Virus record (IMG/VR): IMGVR_UViG_3300035698_014170
Location: 23,341-87,340 of that record
DNA: 64,000 nt
Direction: 5' to 3' (one strand)
DNA from: a virus
This document shows positions 16,690 through 24,798 of this stretch, in pieces. A program made the position numbers and the translations under genes. How positions within the stretch are numbered: the first letter of the stretch is position 1; every line of letters starts with the position of its first letter. The notes under the pieces were generated by a model, which did no database searches, was not told the DNA's origin, and saw nothing but the letters and a program-made list of their open reading frames with translations.

Positions 16690-17149
16690 TCCTGCAAGGG
16701 ATTATCTTTGGGAAGTATTATTTTCCAATCCGAAAGGCGGAGATACAGAAACTTTGTTACTTAGATGTCAGTCTACCAGTATTCCTGGCAGGTCTGTAGG
16801 TAAAATACCTATTCCGTATAAACAGAATGCCCCGATTCAATATCCAGGAAAGATTACGTACTCGCATAATTGGCCTTGCACATTTGTAGAAGGCGAAGAT
16901 CGTGAGATGTGGAATGCTTTTTACGATTGGGCTCAGTCTATAATCGACGACGAAACAGGACTCGGATCTTTTAATATTAAAACTGATATTTATCTTAGTC
17001 TTTTAAACACAGACGGCTCTAGTCCTATGAAAATCAAACTCGTTGGTTGTTTCCTCGAATCTCAGGAAGATATTGCTGTGTCGTACGATAGCGAAGGCGC
17101 TATTAAAATAGCGGCAGCGTGGAGTTATGATTTTTGGACTAAAGCATAA
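16646..17149 (+). CDS. Tail tube protein, T4 gp19-like
   Basis: 167 residues. Typical signature: NPARDYLWEVLF, LLLRCQSTSIPGRSVGKI, ITYSHNWPCTFVEG and WNAFYDWAQSI. It stacks as hexamers inside the sheath to form the DNA channel. AAAGGAACCAAAA precedes the ATG, which lies inside the 3' end of the homing endonuclease. Confidence 0.9.
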   Translation: MSDMSINSLKNSLTNPARDYLWEVLFSNPKGGDTETLLLRCQSTSIPGRSVGKIPIPYKQNAPIQYPGKITYSHNWPCTFVEGEDREMWNAFYDWAQSIIDDETGLGSFNIKTDIYLSLLNTDGSSPMKIKLVGCFLESQEDIAVSYDSEGAIKIAAAWSYDFWTKA

Positions 17150-17152
17150 TTA

Positions 17153-17234
17153 TTAAAGGGGCTATAATTATACCCGTTATCAAATTAAACGTGTTGTACG
17201 GGATGTCAGACCCCTTAAACAAGCACTTAAAGGA
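17153..17234 (+). repeat. TATAATTATA element, copy B
   Basis: Fills the gap between the two tube-like genes. TTAAAGGGGCTATAATTATA, CCCGT pairing with ACGGG, then GTCAGACCCCTTAAAC, whose CCCCTTAA can pair with the initial TTAAGGGG-like arm. Ends AGCACTTAAAGGA just before the next ATG, so it forms the leader of that gene. Confidence 0.75.
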
Positions 17235-17240
17235 AGATAC

Positions 17241-17849
17241 ATGTCTTTACTAAATAATATTTTTGGATTTCCAAGAATTGGCGTTCAACGCTCTTATCTT
17301 TGGGATTGTATACTACCAGATGTTTGGGGTGCAGGTATTCTTGGAGTAGCTGTTTCTAAGTTTTGTCAAGAAGTTAAAATCGGCAACTATAATATCGATG
17401 ATGTATCGGAAATGAAAACTGGGGCTTATAAAAAGTTTTTTGCAGGCAATATGAATATTTCAAATCCTACGATGACTTTTATAGCCCCAGTACCCGATAT
17501 TGTGTCTAATTATTTTCATACTTGGAAGAAGAAAATTATTGACGACGAGGGTTTTTATCACAAGGCCTCTAATTATAAAAGAAATGTTTATGTGGTATTA
17601 TACGATAGAACAGGTATTCCGGTTAACATGCTCACATTAGTTGGAGCATTTCCAAAATCGTTTCCGTCTTGGAATTTAAGTTACAACGGACAAGATTTAG
17701 TGAAATACGATGTGGAATTTAAAGTAGACAAGATTAAAACTGGATTGTCTGCTTTTGGATCTTTCGGATCTGATGCATCTAAAGCATTAGGAGAAGCAGG
17801 AACAGCTGTTAAAACAGGAATAAGTAAAGCAGGCAGTTTATTTAATTAA
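17241..17849 (+). CDS. Tail tube-like / tube-baseplate junction protein
   Basis: 202 residues, MSLLNNIFGFPRIGVQRSYL... The domain of about 165 residues has the tube-fold layout (KFCQEVKIGNYNI, MTFIAPVPDIVSNYFHTW, LVGAFPKSFPSWNLSYNG), diverged from the gp19-like protein. It fits T4 gp54 or another tube initiator by position and fold. The last 35 residues are Ala/Gly-rich and flexible. Confidence 0.65.
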   Translation: MSLLNNIFGFPRIGVQRSYLWDCILPDVWGAGILGVAVSKFCQEVKIGNYNIDDVSEMKTGAYKKFFAGNMNISNPTMTFIAPVPDIVSNYFHTWKKKIIDDEGFYHKASNYKRNVYVVLYDRTGIPVNMLTLVGAFPKSFPSWNLSYNGQDLVKYDVEFKVDKIKTGLSAFGSFGSDASKALGEAGTAVKTGISKAGSLFN

Positions 17850-17869
17850 TTAAAAGGAAAGAAAGAAAA

Positions 17870-18562
17870 ATGAGTGAACAATACATACCTATCACATTAC
17901 CTTCTAAATGTTTAGCATATGAAGATGTCAATCCTGACGATATTAAAATCAGACCTTTCAAAGGTAAAGACGAAGCGTTAATAGCAGAACTTAATATAAA
18001 CAATTTTAAAAAGAAATTTGCTACAGTTATTGAAAATGTACTACAAGGTATCGAACCCAAGAAATTGACTACGGGTGATACAACGTACATAATGTTATGG
18101 GAGGCTATTAATTCTTACGATCAAAATTATTCGGATAGAATAGTTTGTGAGGGCTGTTTACAAGAAGTAAACGTAACGTTTGATTTAAGTAAGATAAATA
18201 ATGTCGAATTACCTGACGATTTTAAACAACCACATTCTGAACAATTGTCCGATAAAGAGATTAAGCTTAGATTACTTACGTTAGAAGACGACATTTCTTC
18301 TTTAGATTGGTCTAAGAACGGTAAATCAATATATCTTTATTCGTACGCAAGATCTATAGTTGACGATAGTTTATCGATTATAGATAAAATCAAATTATTA
18401 GAAGATATGGGCACTAAAGATTTAGATGTGATTAAAAAATTCCACAAACAGTATGCACATGGTCCAGATATGGCAAGCACTTACAAGTGTCCGCTATGTG
18501 AATACGAGGGTAAGCTAGAGCTTCCCTTTCGATACGACAAACTTTTTTCGTTTGACGAATAG
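17870..18562 (+). CDS. Baseplate assembly protein, T4 gp26-like family
   Basis: 230 residues. Two CxxC pairs, CEGC (about 88) and CPLC (about 212), suggest a zinc-binding tie; MLWEAINSYDQNYSDRIVCE is typical of the T4 baseplate protein family (gp26/gp51-type). Position between tube and tape measure is where tail-assembly chaperones lie. Start after AAAGGAAAGAAAGAAAA. Confidence 0.65.
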   Translation: MSEQYIPITLPSKCLAYEDVNPDDIKIRPFKGKDEALIAELNINNFKKKFATVIENVLQGIEPKKLTTGDTTYIMLWEAINSYDQNYSDRIVCEGCLQEVNVTFDLSKINNVELPDDFKQPHSEQLSDKEIKLRLLTLEDDISSLDWSKNGKSIYLYSYARSIVDDSLSIIDKIKLLEDMGTKDLDVIKKFHKQYAHGPDMASTYKCPLCEYEGKLELPFRYDKLFSFDE

Positions 18563-18605
18563 TTTAGAATATATATTCGAAAGAAAGTTTAATTTTCAAT
18601 ACAGG

Positions 18606-18719
18606 ATGAATTTATCTTTTTCAGAATACGATAATACACAATTAAAAGAACTTGATTGGATGTACGGACGTTTACTTCAACAAAAGCAAGAAGAAGATAA
18701 ATTATTAAAAGGTAGATAA
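18606..18719 (+). CDS. Small protein, 37 aa, between gp26-like and tape measure
   Basis: MNLSFSEYDNTQLKELDWMY... ending EEDKLLKGR, preceded by ACAGG. Entirely helical. TAATG overlap with the tape measure gene. The position recalls the second tail-assembly chaperone of other myoviruses. Confidence 0.55.
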   Translation: MNLSFSEYDNTQLKELDWMYGRLLQQKQEEDKLLKGR

Positions 18720-20284
18720 TGGCAAAATTAGACGACATAACGATAGGCAATTATCAAATAGCCGCTAGTAAAATTGCTAAACAATATATACCATACTACA
18801 GAAATTTATCTTCTGTATATTCAGATGTAAAAACTGGTATTGGGAAAGTAATTAAAGATCAAACTGTTCGATTAAAAGAAGTACTTCCTTTACTAGCAAG
18901 AGTATCTGGCAGAGGCGGAACAGCTGTTACTAGAAAGGAATTGAAAAAATTAGATTCTTTATTAGAAGAAATTAGTACTGCACATACTCAAGTTAAGGAA
19001 TGGACAAAAGAAAGTGAAACGTTAAGAGAAAATTCAAAAAATTCTACTAAAGATTTAGGAGTAGCACCAGAAGATCTTCGTTCTTCTGTAAGTTCTTTTA
19101 AGGAAAAACAAACTCAAGATAAAGGCGGTATTTCTAAAGAAGCGCTTGGTTTAATCGGAGGCGTTACAAAAGCGTTAGGTTTAGGTTCTCCGGGCAAAGC
19201 AGTTGGCGTAGCTGCAATGCTTCCTTTTTTAAGTCCTATAATCGGTCCGTTTATTAAACCCGCTTTAGCAGCGTACGAAACTTTACGCGGACTTAAAACA
19301 TCGGGCGGCGGAATAATACGTGGAGTAACAAAGCCTTGGCGCAGCAGAAAAAAATCTTTTTTTGATTCTGAATCCCCTGCAGTAGATTCAATAAGTAGAT
19401 CTCCGTCTACTTCTGATAGAGTTCCTGGAATATCCCCTGCAGTAGGCGGAGCTTTTAGAACATTGACCAGACGAAAAAAAGAAGAAGCTACAGCCCCTTT
19501 ATTTTACTTTTTTAATAAAAGGGCTTATAAAGCTGGTTGGACAAGAGATGTTCTTTCAGCTTTGAGAGGAAAAAAAACCGAAGGGGCTATTTCTTCTTTT
19601 AAAGATTGGCTTGCTTTAGGAGCCGGAGCAGCTCTTGGAAGCAGTTTATTAACGTTTTTAGGAACAGCAGGAGCAGTAGCTATTACTGTAACCACTGCTT
19701 ATTTAACAGGAAAACATATTTTATATCCACAATTAGAAAAATTAAAATGGTTTCAAGATCTTTTAAATTTTTCTGGCAAGTTAGAATCTTGGCGAATACG
19801 ATTATCTGATTGGGTCGAAGCAAAATTACCTCAAATTCCGAATGCTCCGAATGCTCCTTCTTTGGAAGAACGAAGAGAAGAATTTTATAAAAAGCCTTTC
19901 AAAGAGCGTTTTCAAACCAGTCCTTTGATGGTGGGTATTCGAAAAAATTTAGGAAAATTATCTCTAAACAGTGTAACTCCATTACCAAATACTTGGCCAG
20001 GAAGCGGATACAACAATCGCGGCGTTTATGATCCTGCTGAAGGTCCTTATATTTCGCCACAAGAATCTTTTCCTGAAGAAACTCCAGAAAATGCGAAAAA
20101 ATTAGAAGCTATGTTGAACGAAATAAAAAACATGAATGTTGGTCTTCAAAATGCTATAAATCAACGCCCAAGTAGTGGCGGTGGAGCAGGCGGTCCTGTT
20201 TTACAACCGACTCTTGTTGGAGATAACGACGACGTTATGATGAGTAATTATAAAAATGCTTTAAAATGGTTAGATGAGAATTAA
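18719..20284 (+). CDS. Putative tape measure protein
   Basis: 521 residues. The N-terminal 150 are helical and charged; a hydrophobic stretch ALGAGAALGSSLLTFLGTAG with AVAITVTTAYL lies at about 298-330, and the C-terminus is Pro/Gly-rich with a helical end (NAKKLEAMLNEIKNMNVGLQ). Sets tail length and is released into the host membrane at infection. T4 gp29 has 590 residues, so a tail slightly shorter than T4 is expected. No sequence signature; call from position and composition. Confidence 0.6.
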   Translation: MAKLDDITIGNYQIAASKIAKQYIPYYRNLSSVYSDVKTGIGKVIKDQTVRLKEVLPLLARVSGRGGTAVTRKELKKLDSLLEEISTAHTQVKEWTKESETLRENSKNSTKDLGVAPEDLRSSVSSFKEKQTQDKGGISKEALGLIGGVTKALGLGSPGKAVGVAAMLPFLSPIIGPFIKPALAAYETLRGLKTSGGGIIRGVTKPWRSRKKSFFDSESPAVDSISRSPSTSDRVPGISPAVGGAFRTLTRRKKEEATAPLFYFFNKRAYKAGWTRDVLSALRGKKTEGAISSFKDWLALGAGAALGSSLLTFLGTAGAVAITVTTAYLTGKHILYPQLEKLKWFQDLLNFSGKLESWRIRLSDWVEAKLPQIPNAPNAPSLEERREEFYKKPFKERFQTSPLMVGIRKNLGKLSLNSVTPLPNTWPGSGYNNRGVYDPAEGPYISPQESFPEETPENAKKLEAMLNEIKNMNVGLQNAINQRPSSGGGAGGPVLQPTLVGDNDDVMMSNYKNALKWLDEN

Positions 20285-20286
20285 TT

Positions 20287-21189
20287 ATGGCTATCTTTTC
20301 ACATGCGTTTAATAACATTAAAGATGCAGTAACCGGAGTATTTAAATCAAATACTAGTCCGATAGCAAGAGATTTTTTGGGCTATTTGGGTACGGACATA
20401 CCTAACGAATACTTGGTAACTATAACTGACGACTTACCTACTTCTTATATAGGAGAAGGTAAAAAAATAACAATTAAAGCTCCTATTCAAGAAAAAATAA
20501 CTACTAGAACAGAATCATCTTGGTCGTCTTTAACTGCGTCGTCTTTTATTACAGATTCTTACGGAGTTTTAACACAAGCATTAGCAGGCCGTTCACTTGT
20601 TAGTAGATTTGCAAGTAGAAGAATGTGGTCAGGTACTTCGCCGTTAGATTTTACGTTAAGTTTAAAGTTTGAAGCTATAAATAATACAAATAAAGAAGTA
20701 ACAGAACCTATAATGGAGCTACAACGTATGGTACTTCCGTATATTGGAAGTAACAAAAGTAAAGAAGCAACTGAACTTAGTTCTAAAACAGGATTAGGAA
20801 ATGGATTTTTCTTACATCCTCCCGGTCCGAACCCTTTTAATATACCTGGTATAGAAAACGTACGTTTATTAAAACATATGTATGTTTCTGATCCAGGCGA
20901 AATTATAAACATAAACGTAGGTAATTTACTGACGTTAAGAAAGGTCATAGTTAAAGACGTTAGTATAGATTATTTACCTAAGTTTGAAAAAGGCGGAGCT
21001 ACTATTGGTGCAATTGCTACAATTCATTTCCAAACTTTTGAAATTATGACAAAAGAATCGTTAGACGAAATGTTTAACATATCTGCTACTACAGTTTTGC
21101 CTAGTCAAAGTCCTGTAGCTCCTATAGGAACACCTCCTGGTGGAATGAACGATGTTATTAGTAGAGACGGAAGGACAGCGTTAGCATAA
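20287..21189 (+). CDS. Baseplate tube-associated protein, T4 gp48/gp54-like
   Basis: 300 residues. LDFTLSLKFEAINNTNKEV with a following LQRMVLPYIG is the usual layout of a baseplate protein at the tube base; FFLHPPGPNPFNIPG and a C-terminal barrel (KVIVKDVSIDYLPKFEKGGA) follow. Directly after the tape measure, before gp53. Exact T4 counterpart uncertain. Confidence 0.6.
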   Translation: MAIFSHAFNNIKDAVTGVFKSNTSPIARDFLGYLGTDIPNEYLVTITDDLPTSYIGEGKKITIKAPIQEKITTRTESSWSSLTASSFITDSYGVLTQALAGRSLVSRFASRRMWSGTSPLDFTLSLKFEAINNTNKEVTEPIMELQRMVLPYIGSNKSKEATELSSKTGLGNGFFLHPPGPNPFNIPGIENVRLLKHMYVSDPGEIININVGNLLTLRKVIVKDVSIDYLPKFEKGGATIGAIATIHFQTFEIMTKESLDEMFNISATTVLPSQSPVAPIGTPPGGMNDVISRDGRTALA

Positions 21190-21190
21190 T

Positions 21191-21496
21191 ATGAATAGAA
21201 CAAAATTTTATAATACAGCTGTTGTAAACAATGTAAAAGAAGTAGACCATCTATACAATACTTTGTCTTCTTTCAAGATAAAACACTCTCCTTCTTATTA
21301 TAGGACAAATTCTCACGATGTAGGACAGCCGGATTTAATCAGTAAAAAATTGTACGATACTGAAAGATACTGGTGGGTTATTTGTTTAGTGAACGATATA
21401 AATAATCCTTTTACAGATATAGAAGAAGGAACAATTTTACAAATTCCAAGTATTTTAGACATATACGATTTTTATCAAAAATATAACGTACGATAA
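21191..21496 (+). CDS. Baseplate wedge protein, T4 gp53-like
   Basis: 101 residues. YDTERYWWVICLVNDINNPF, EEGTILQIPS and a C-terminal FYQKY match the gp53 family, which has a LysM-like fold and clamps the inner baseplate. Overlaps the hub gene by one base (TAATG). Confidence 0.82.
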   Translation: MNRTKFYNTAVVNNVKEVDHLYNTLSSFKIKHSPSYYRTNSHDVGQPDLISKKLYDTERYWWVICLVNDINNPFTDIEEGTILQIPSILDIYDFYQKYNVR

Positions 21497-22779
21497 TGAC
21501 TATAAAACAACATACAAGTCCGTATTACTTAAATATTAAGTTTGGAGAATCTGCAGGATTTACTAAAACAGATTCTAAAAGATTAAATTTTCAACTTAAT
21601 CCTATCAATACTTTATATATCATACAAGATATTAATAGGGTACTACCTTCTTTTCGATTAAAATTCCAAGATCCGGCATCTGAATATTCACAATTAACTC
21701 CTTTTGATAGTAAACAAAATAAAATTAGAATTAGCTTTAATCGTAATAAATTTCCAGAAGATCCGTCTACGTTTGATTTTGATATTTACAGGACATTTCC
21801 TACTTCAGATTTTGTATACGACGTTGAAGGACTTTTACAGGTTAAAAATTTATATTCTCCTAGCAAAACTCGAGGATTTAGTAAAAGATATCCGGTTTCA
21901 GATCATTTAATTGATATAGTATTAAACGATTTAAAAATTAAAGATTATGATATAAGTCCTACTCTTGATAAAGTGTTCAAAAATATTGTTCAACCCAATT
22001 GGACAAATATCGAATTATTAGAGTATTTAAAAAAGAATCTTTTAGGTACAAATTCTGAAGCAGGATATTTTTGCTTTATTCGTACAGAAAAAGATAAAAG
22101 AGTATTTGTTTTCCGATCATTAAAAGAATTGTATAGTCAGAAACCAAAATATTATTTTTCTAATAGTACAAGTGCTTTTGGAGACGGCGGAGCACAAAGA
22201 GTTTATTATCCTATTTTAGATTTTAAAGTGTACGATAATTGTAAGCTTTTAGGAACTAAAGGCACAAAAAGTCTTAATTATTCGTATTTCGATTACAATT
22301 CTTCTTCTTTTAAGCAACAAACTGTTAAAGCTAAAAACAATGCAAACGAATTTTTACCTCCCTCTTATACGAGTACAGACGATTTCTTATCTTTAACTAA
22401 ATATTTTTTAATAGACGGAAACGACGACGACGTAGGTATAGGTTTAGATCATGCTGGTCGATCGTCAGAATTTGCCTCTAATTATAAAGGACGTGCTAAA
22501 AATATATTTTATAAGAGACTGAATAACCTATCTAAGTTTTGGATAACTTCTTGGGGGATAGAAGACGTATCTCCTGGGGATGTTGTTTCAGTAGAATTTG
22601 TAGATTCACCAGAATTAATAAGTATTCATCAATATAACGGAAGTTGGTTAGTTGAAAGAGTAGTACATTTATTAGGGCCTAATTTTGGAACTAGATTGTT
22701 ATTAACAAGGAGCGGAGTAGATACTTCTGCAGATACAACATTACTAACAGTAAATCAAAAAAATATTATTTCAAAATAG
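21496..22779 (+). CDS. Baseplate hub protein, gp27/gpD-like
   Basis: 427 residues, MTIKQHTSPYYLNIKFGESA... Layout of hub proteins: two tube-like barrels, middle LKDFYRL-type insertion, and a C-terminal domain with WGIEDVSPGDVVSVEF and GSWLVERVVHLLGPNFGTRL. Precedes the gp5-like spike gene, as expected for a hub-spike pair. Sequence is diverged, so fold assignment is by pattern and context. Confidence 0.65.
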   Translation: MTIKQHTSPYYLNIKFGESAGFTKTDSKRLNFQLNPINTLYIIQDINRVLPSFRLKFQDPASEYSQLTPFDSKQNKIRISFNRNKFPEDPSTFDFDIYRTFPTSDFVYDVEGLLQVKNLYSPSKTRGFSKRYPVSDHLIDIVLNDLKIKDYDISPTLDKVFKNIVQPNWTNIELLEYLKKNLLGTNSEAGYFCFIRTEKDKRVFVFRSLKELYSQKPKYYFSNSTSAFGDGGAQRVYYPILDFKVYDNCKLLGTKGTKSLNYSYFDYNSSSFKQQTVKAKNNANEFLPPSYTSTDDFLSLTKYFLIDGNDDDVGIGLDHAGRSSEFASNYKGRAKNIFYKRLNNLSKFWITSWGIEDVSPGDVVSVEFVDSPELISIHQYNGSWLVERVVHLLGPNFGTRLLLTRSGVDTSADTTLLTVNQKNIISK

Positions 22780-22783
22780 TTCT

Positions 22784-22811
22784 TTGATTATAAGTGTTTA
22801 TACATTATAAT
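22784..22811 (+). promoter_or_regulatory. Sigma70-type promoter-like site
   Basis: TTGATT, 16-bp spacer, TATAAT at 22806-22811, in the gap before the small membrane protein. Same spacing as the sites at 3798 and 63745. It sits inside a late operon, so it may be a secondary promoter or chance in AT-rich DNA. Confidence 0.35.
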
Positions 22812-22820
22812 ATATTTAAG

Positions 22821-22997
22821 ATGAATATACTTATAAACATTTTGTTATTTCTTTTAAGATGCGTAGGATGGACATGTTGTTTTCTTTTTGCAACTGTTCT
22901 AGTAGCATCTATAATTTTAATAACTGTATCGATAGCACCTTTAGCAATTTTTATAGGCATATTTGCGTTTACTATATACGCAAATGTAACAAATTAG
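22821..22997 (+). CDS. Small hydrophobic membrane protein, 58 aa
   Basis: MNILINILLFLLRCVGWTCC... with two transmembrane segments. A GTG at 22794 in frame is possible but lacks a better ribosome-binding site. A membrane peptide between hub and spike genes is odd; candidates are a holin-like or superinfection protein, unproven. Confidence 0.5.
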   Translation: MNILINILLFLLRCVGWTCCFLFATVLVASIILITVSIAPLAIFIGIFAFTIYANVTN

Positions 22998-23006
22998 TAG
23001 GTAAAA

Positions 23007-23531
23007 ATGAACAATTCTGATAAGTATAATGGTATCTACAGAGCAAAAGTCTTAATGACTGACGCCTTAGAGGACGATAAATTAGGCAGAGTACGTTGTG
23101 AAGTCTATCCGATGCTTGTAGGTGTAGATACAGCAACGGATTTAGACAATGTTGAAGGAATAGTAACCACTCAATTACCTTGGGCTATTCCGGCTATGCC
23201 TTTGTTTGCCGGAGCGTTAACTGCTGGATCAGGTTCGTTTGTGATACCTGAAGTTGAGTCATTTGTTTGGGTCTTTTTTGAAGCAGGCGATATTTATCAA
23301 CCCGTTTATTTTGCAGAAGCTCAAACAGCAGGAGCAGGAATACCTTCCGAAAGACTTACAGATTACCCTTATACAAAAGTTTGGAAATCTGCTGGAGGCG
23401 TCATTATAACGATTAACGATAAAGAGGGAAGTGAAAAAATTAACGTATTACATCCTTCTGGTTCGAATATTCAAATAGACAGTGGCGGAAACATAAATAT
23501 TAGTGGAACAACTGTAAATATTAATACTTAA
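23007..23531 (+). CDS. Baseplate spike, gp5/gpV-like OB domain
   Basis: 174 residues. The N-terminal OB fold is recognisable (YRAKVLMTDALEDDKLGRVR, VWVFFEAGDIYQPVYF), followed by KVWKSAGGVIITINDKEGSE and a short beta-helix (SGSNIQIDSGGNINISGTTV). No lysozyme domain, unlike T4 gp5; wall digestion may depend on the transglycosylase at 9877. Trimer forms the membrane-piercing spike. Confidence 0.85.
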   Translation: MNNSDKYNGIYRAKVLMTDALEDDKLGRVRCEVYPMLVGVDTATDLDNVEGIVTTQLPWAIPAMPLFAGALTAGSGSFVIPEVESFVWVFFEAGDIYQPVYFAEAQTAGAGIPSERLTDYPYTKVWKSAGGVIITINDKEGSEKINVLHPSGSNIQIDSGGNINISGTTVNINT

Positions 23532-23539
23532 GAGATAAA

Positions 23540-23800
23540 ATGGCAGAATTTCCAACACCTGGTGCATCAAAAGATACTTGGGGCAAAGAACTCCAAGAAG
23601 TTTGGCTCGTACAACACGATATGTACGGCCATCATCCTGGATCTCCGATTCAAATTGATAATTATCAAACTGGAGCAAAGCAGTATTTTACTGGTGCTAC
23701 TGTAATTCCTTATGGCGATACTATTCCTGAAAGCACTCAAGGTAGTAAAGTAATGGAACTCGATTTTACTCCTATAAGTGCTTTGAATAAATTAAAATAG
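23540..23800 (+). CDS. Tail-associated protein, N-terminal part (frameshift or recoding)
   Basis: 86 residues beginning MAEFPTPGASKDTWGKELQE, a start seen in phage tail appendage proteins (compare MVDYPIPVDGETTEWGDDLN at 28593). Ends LNKLK-TAG. The -1 frame continues open to 24087. See the next entry. Confidence 0.75.
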   Translation: MAEFPTPGASKDTWGKELQEVWLVQHDMYGHHPGSPIQIDNYQTGAKQYFTGATVIPYGDTIPESTQGSKVMELDFTPISALNKLK

Positions 23801-24087
23801 ATGTTGTAGCTATATTTGCTAATACCGGAGCTCATTTATGTGCAGCTTTATTTAAAAACTTAGATCAATATGCTTTAGCTTGCTCGTATGCAAATAAAAA
23901 CGCCAGTTGGCCAGATACATACTCTTTTTCTCATTTTATGGTAGCAGACACTATCGAAAAAATAAAATTCAAAGTTTATGTAGGCGGAAATGGTACGACT
24001 ACTACGTTTAATGGTGACAACAATAATATAGCCATGTACGGCGGTGTAATAGCATCTAGCATCACCATTACGGAGATTCAGGTATGA
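23797..24087 (+). CDS. Continuation of the 23540 gene in the -1 frame
   Basis: About 96 residues with no start of their own: IDVVAIFANTGAHLCAALFK..., ending ASSITITEIQV-TGA, overlapping the PAAR gene by ATGA. The join lies at TTA AAA TAG; lysyl-tRNA on AAA could slip back one base with perfect re-pairing while TAG waits in the A site. A missing A in the run 23794-23797 explains it equally well. Joined product about 182 residues. Confidence 0.65.
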   Translation: MDVVAIFANTGAHLCAALFKNLDQYALACSYANKNASWPDTYSFSHFMVADTIEKIKFKVYVGGNGTTTTFNGDNNNIAMYGGVIASSITITEIQV

Positions 24088-24407
24088 GTAAGAAAATAGC
24101 TTGTGTTGGTGATTATTCGAGTCACGTAGGAGTTGTGATTACATCTAATCAAGACGGTAAATTCAGAATCGGATACAGTGATAGAGCTTTTGGTTCAGGT
24201 GTTGCAGGTTCAGGATCTTTTGGCGGAGCTATCCCAGCTGTCGAAGGTGCAATGCATAGTTGTCCGATACCTGAACATGGAATCACTGCTATCAAAGCTG
24301 TTACAACGAAAAGTTATAAAAATGGTAAATTGATATTAACAACAAACGCTTTTGCAGGTTGTGGAGCCTTAATTTTACCTTCAGATAGAAAGGTATACGT
24401 TGAATAA
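24084..24407 (+). CDS. PAAR-type spike tip protein
   Basis: 107 residues. The PAAR pattern is clear: VEGAMHSCPIPEHGI and later LILTTNAFAGCGALILPSDR. His and Cys residues in these motifs bind one metal at the tip that sharpens the spike. ATGA and TAATG overlaps tie it to its neighbours. Confidence 0.88.
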   Translation: MSKKIACVGDYSSHVGVVITSNQDGKFRIGYSDRAFGSGVAGSGSFGGAIPAVEGAMHSCPIPEHGITAIKAVTTKSYKNGKLILTTNAFAGCGALILPSDRKVYVE

Positions 24408-24787
24408 TGGCAATTAAAGCAACTGAAATTTGGTCAGATTTGCATCAGGGTTTTATTCCAGATGCTCAAGGAAAGTTAAAAAAAGTTATTAATATAGGAG
24501 CAGTTAAGACTTCTATTGATAATATTATGCGTACTTCAAAAGGGGAACGTGTAATGCTTCGTGATTTCGGCTCTGATCTTAAAACCATGTTATTTGAAAA
24601 TATAGATGAATCTCTTGTAAGCACAATAGCAGAAGAAATTAAAACTGCTATAACGACTTGGGACAACAGAGTTATTGTAAATTCTGTAAACTTTGAAACA
24701 GATGCCGATCGAAACGAAGTTCGTGTAACTATACAGTTTATAGTACGAGGATATGACGAGATATTTAGTCTCGATACTATTGTATAA
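24407..24787 (+). CDS. Baseplate wedge protein gp25-like
   Basis: 126 residues. MRTSKGERVMLRDFGSDLKT with FENID is the gp25/lysozyme-like wedge signature, and the C-terminus is ITIQF-type beta. It links the wedge to the sheath. Overlaps PAAR gene by one base. Confidence 0.9.
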   Translation: MAIKATEIWSDLHQGFIPDAQGKLKKVINIGAVKTSIDNIMRTSKGERVMLRDFGSDLKTMLFENIDESLVSTIAEEIKTAITTWDNRVIVNSVNFETDADRNEVRVTIQFIVRGYDEIFSLDTIV

Positions 24788-24798
24788 GAAAGATAAAT

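Noticed and set aside
20559-20948. Minus-strand 129-aa ORF inside the gp48-like gene
   Set aside because: Fully antisense to a well-supported structural gene; no start signal. The same holds for 15397-15768 and 31179-31691.
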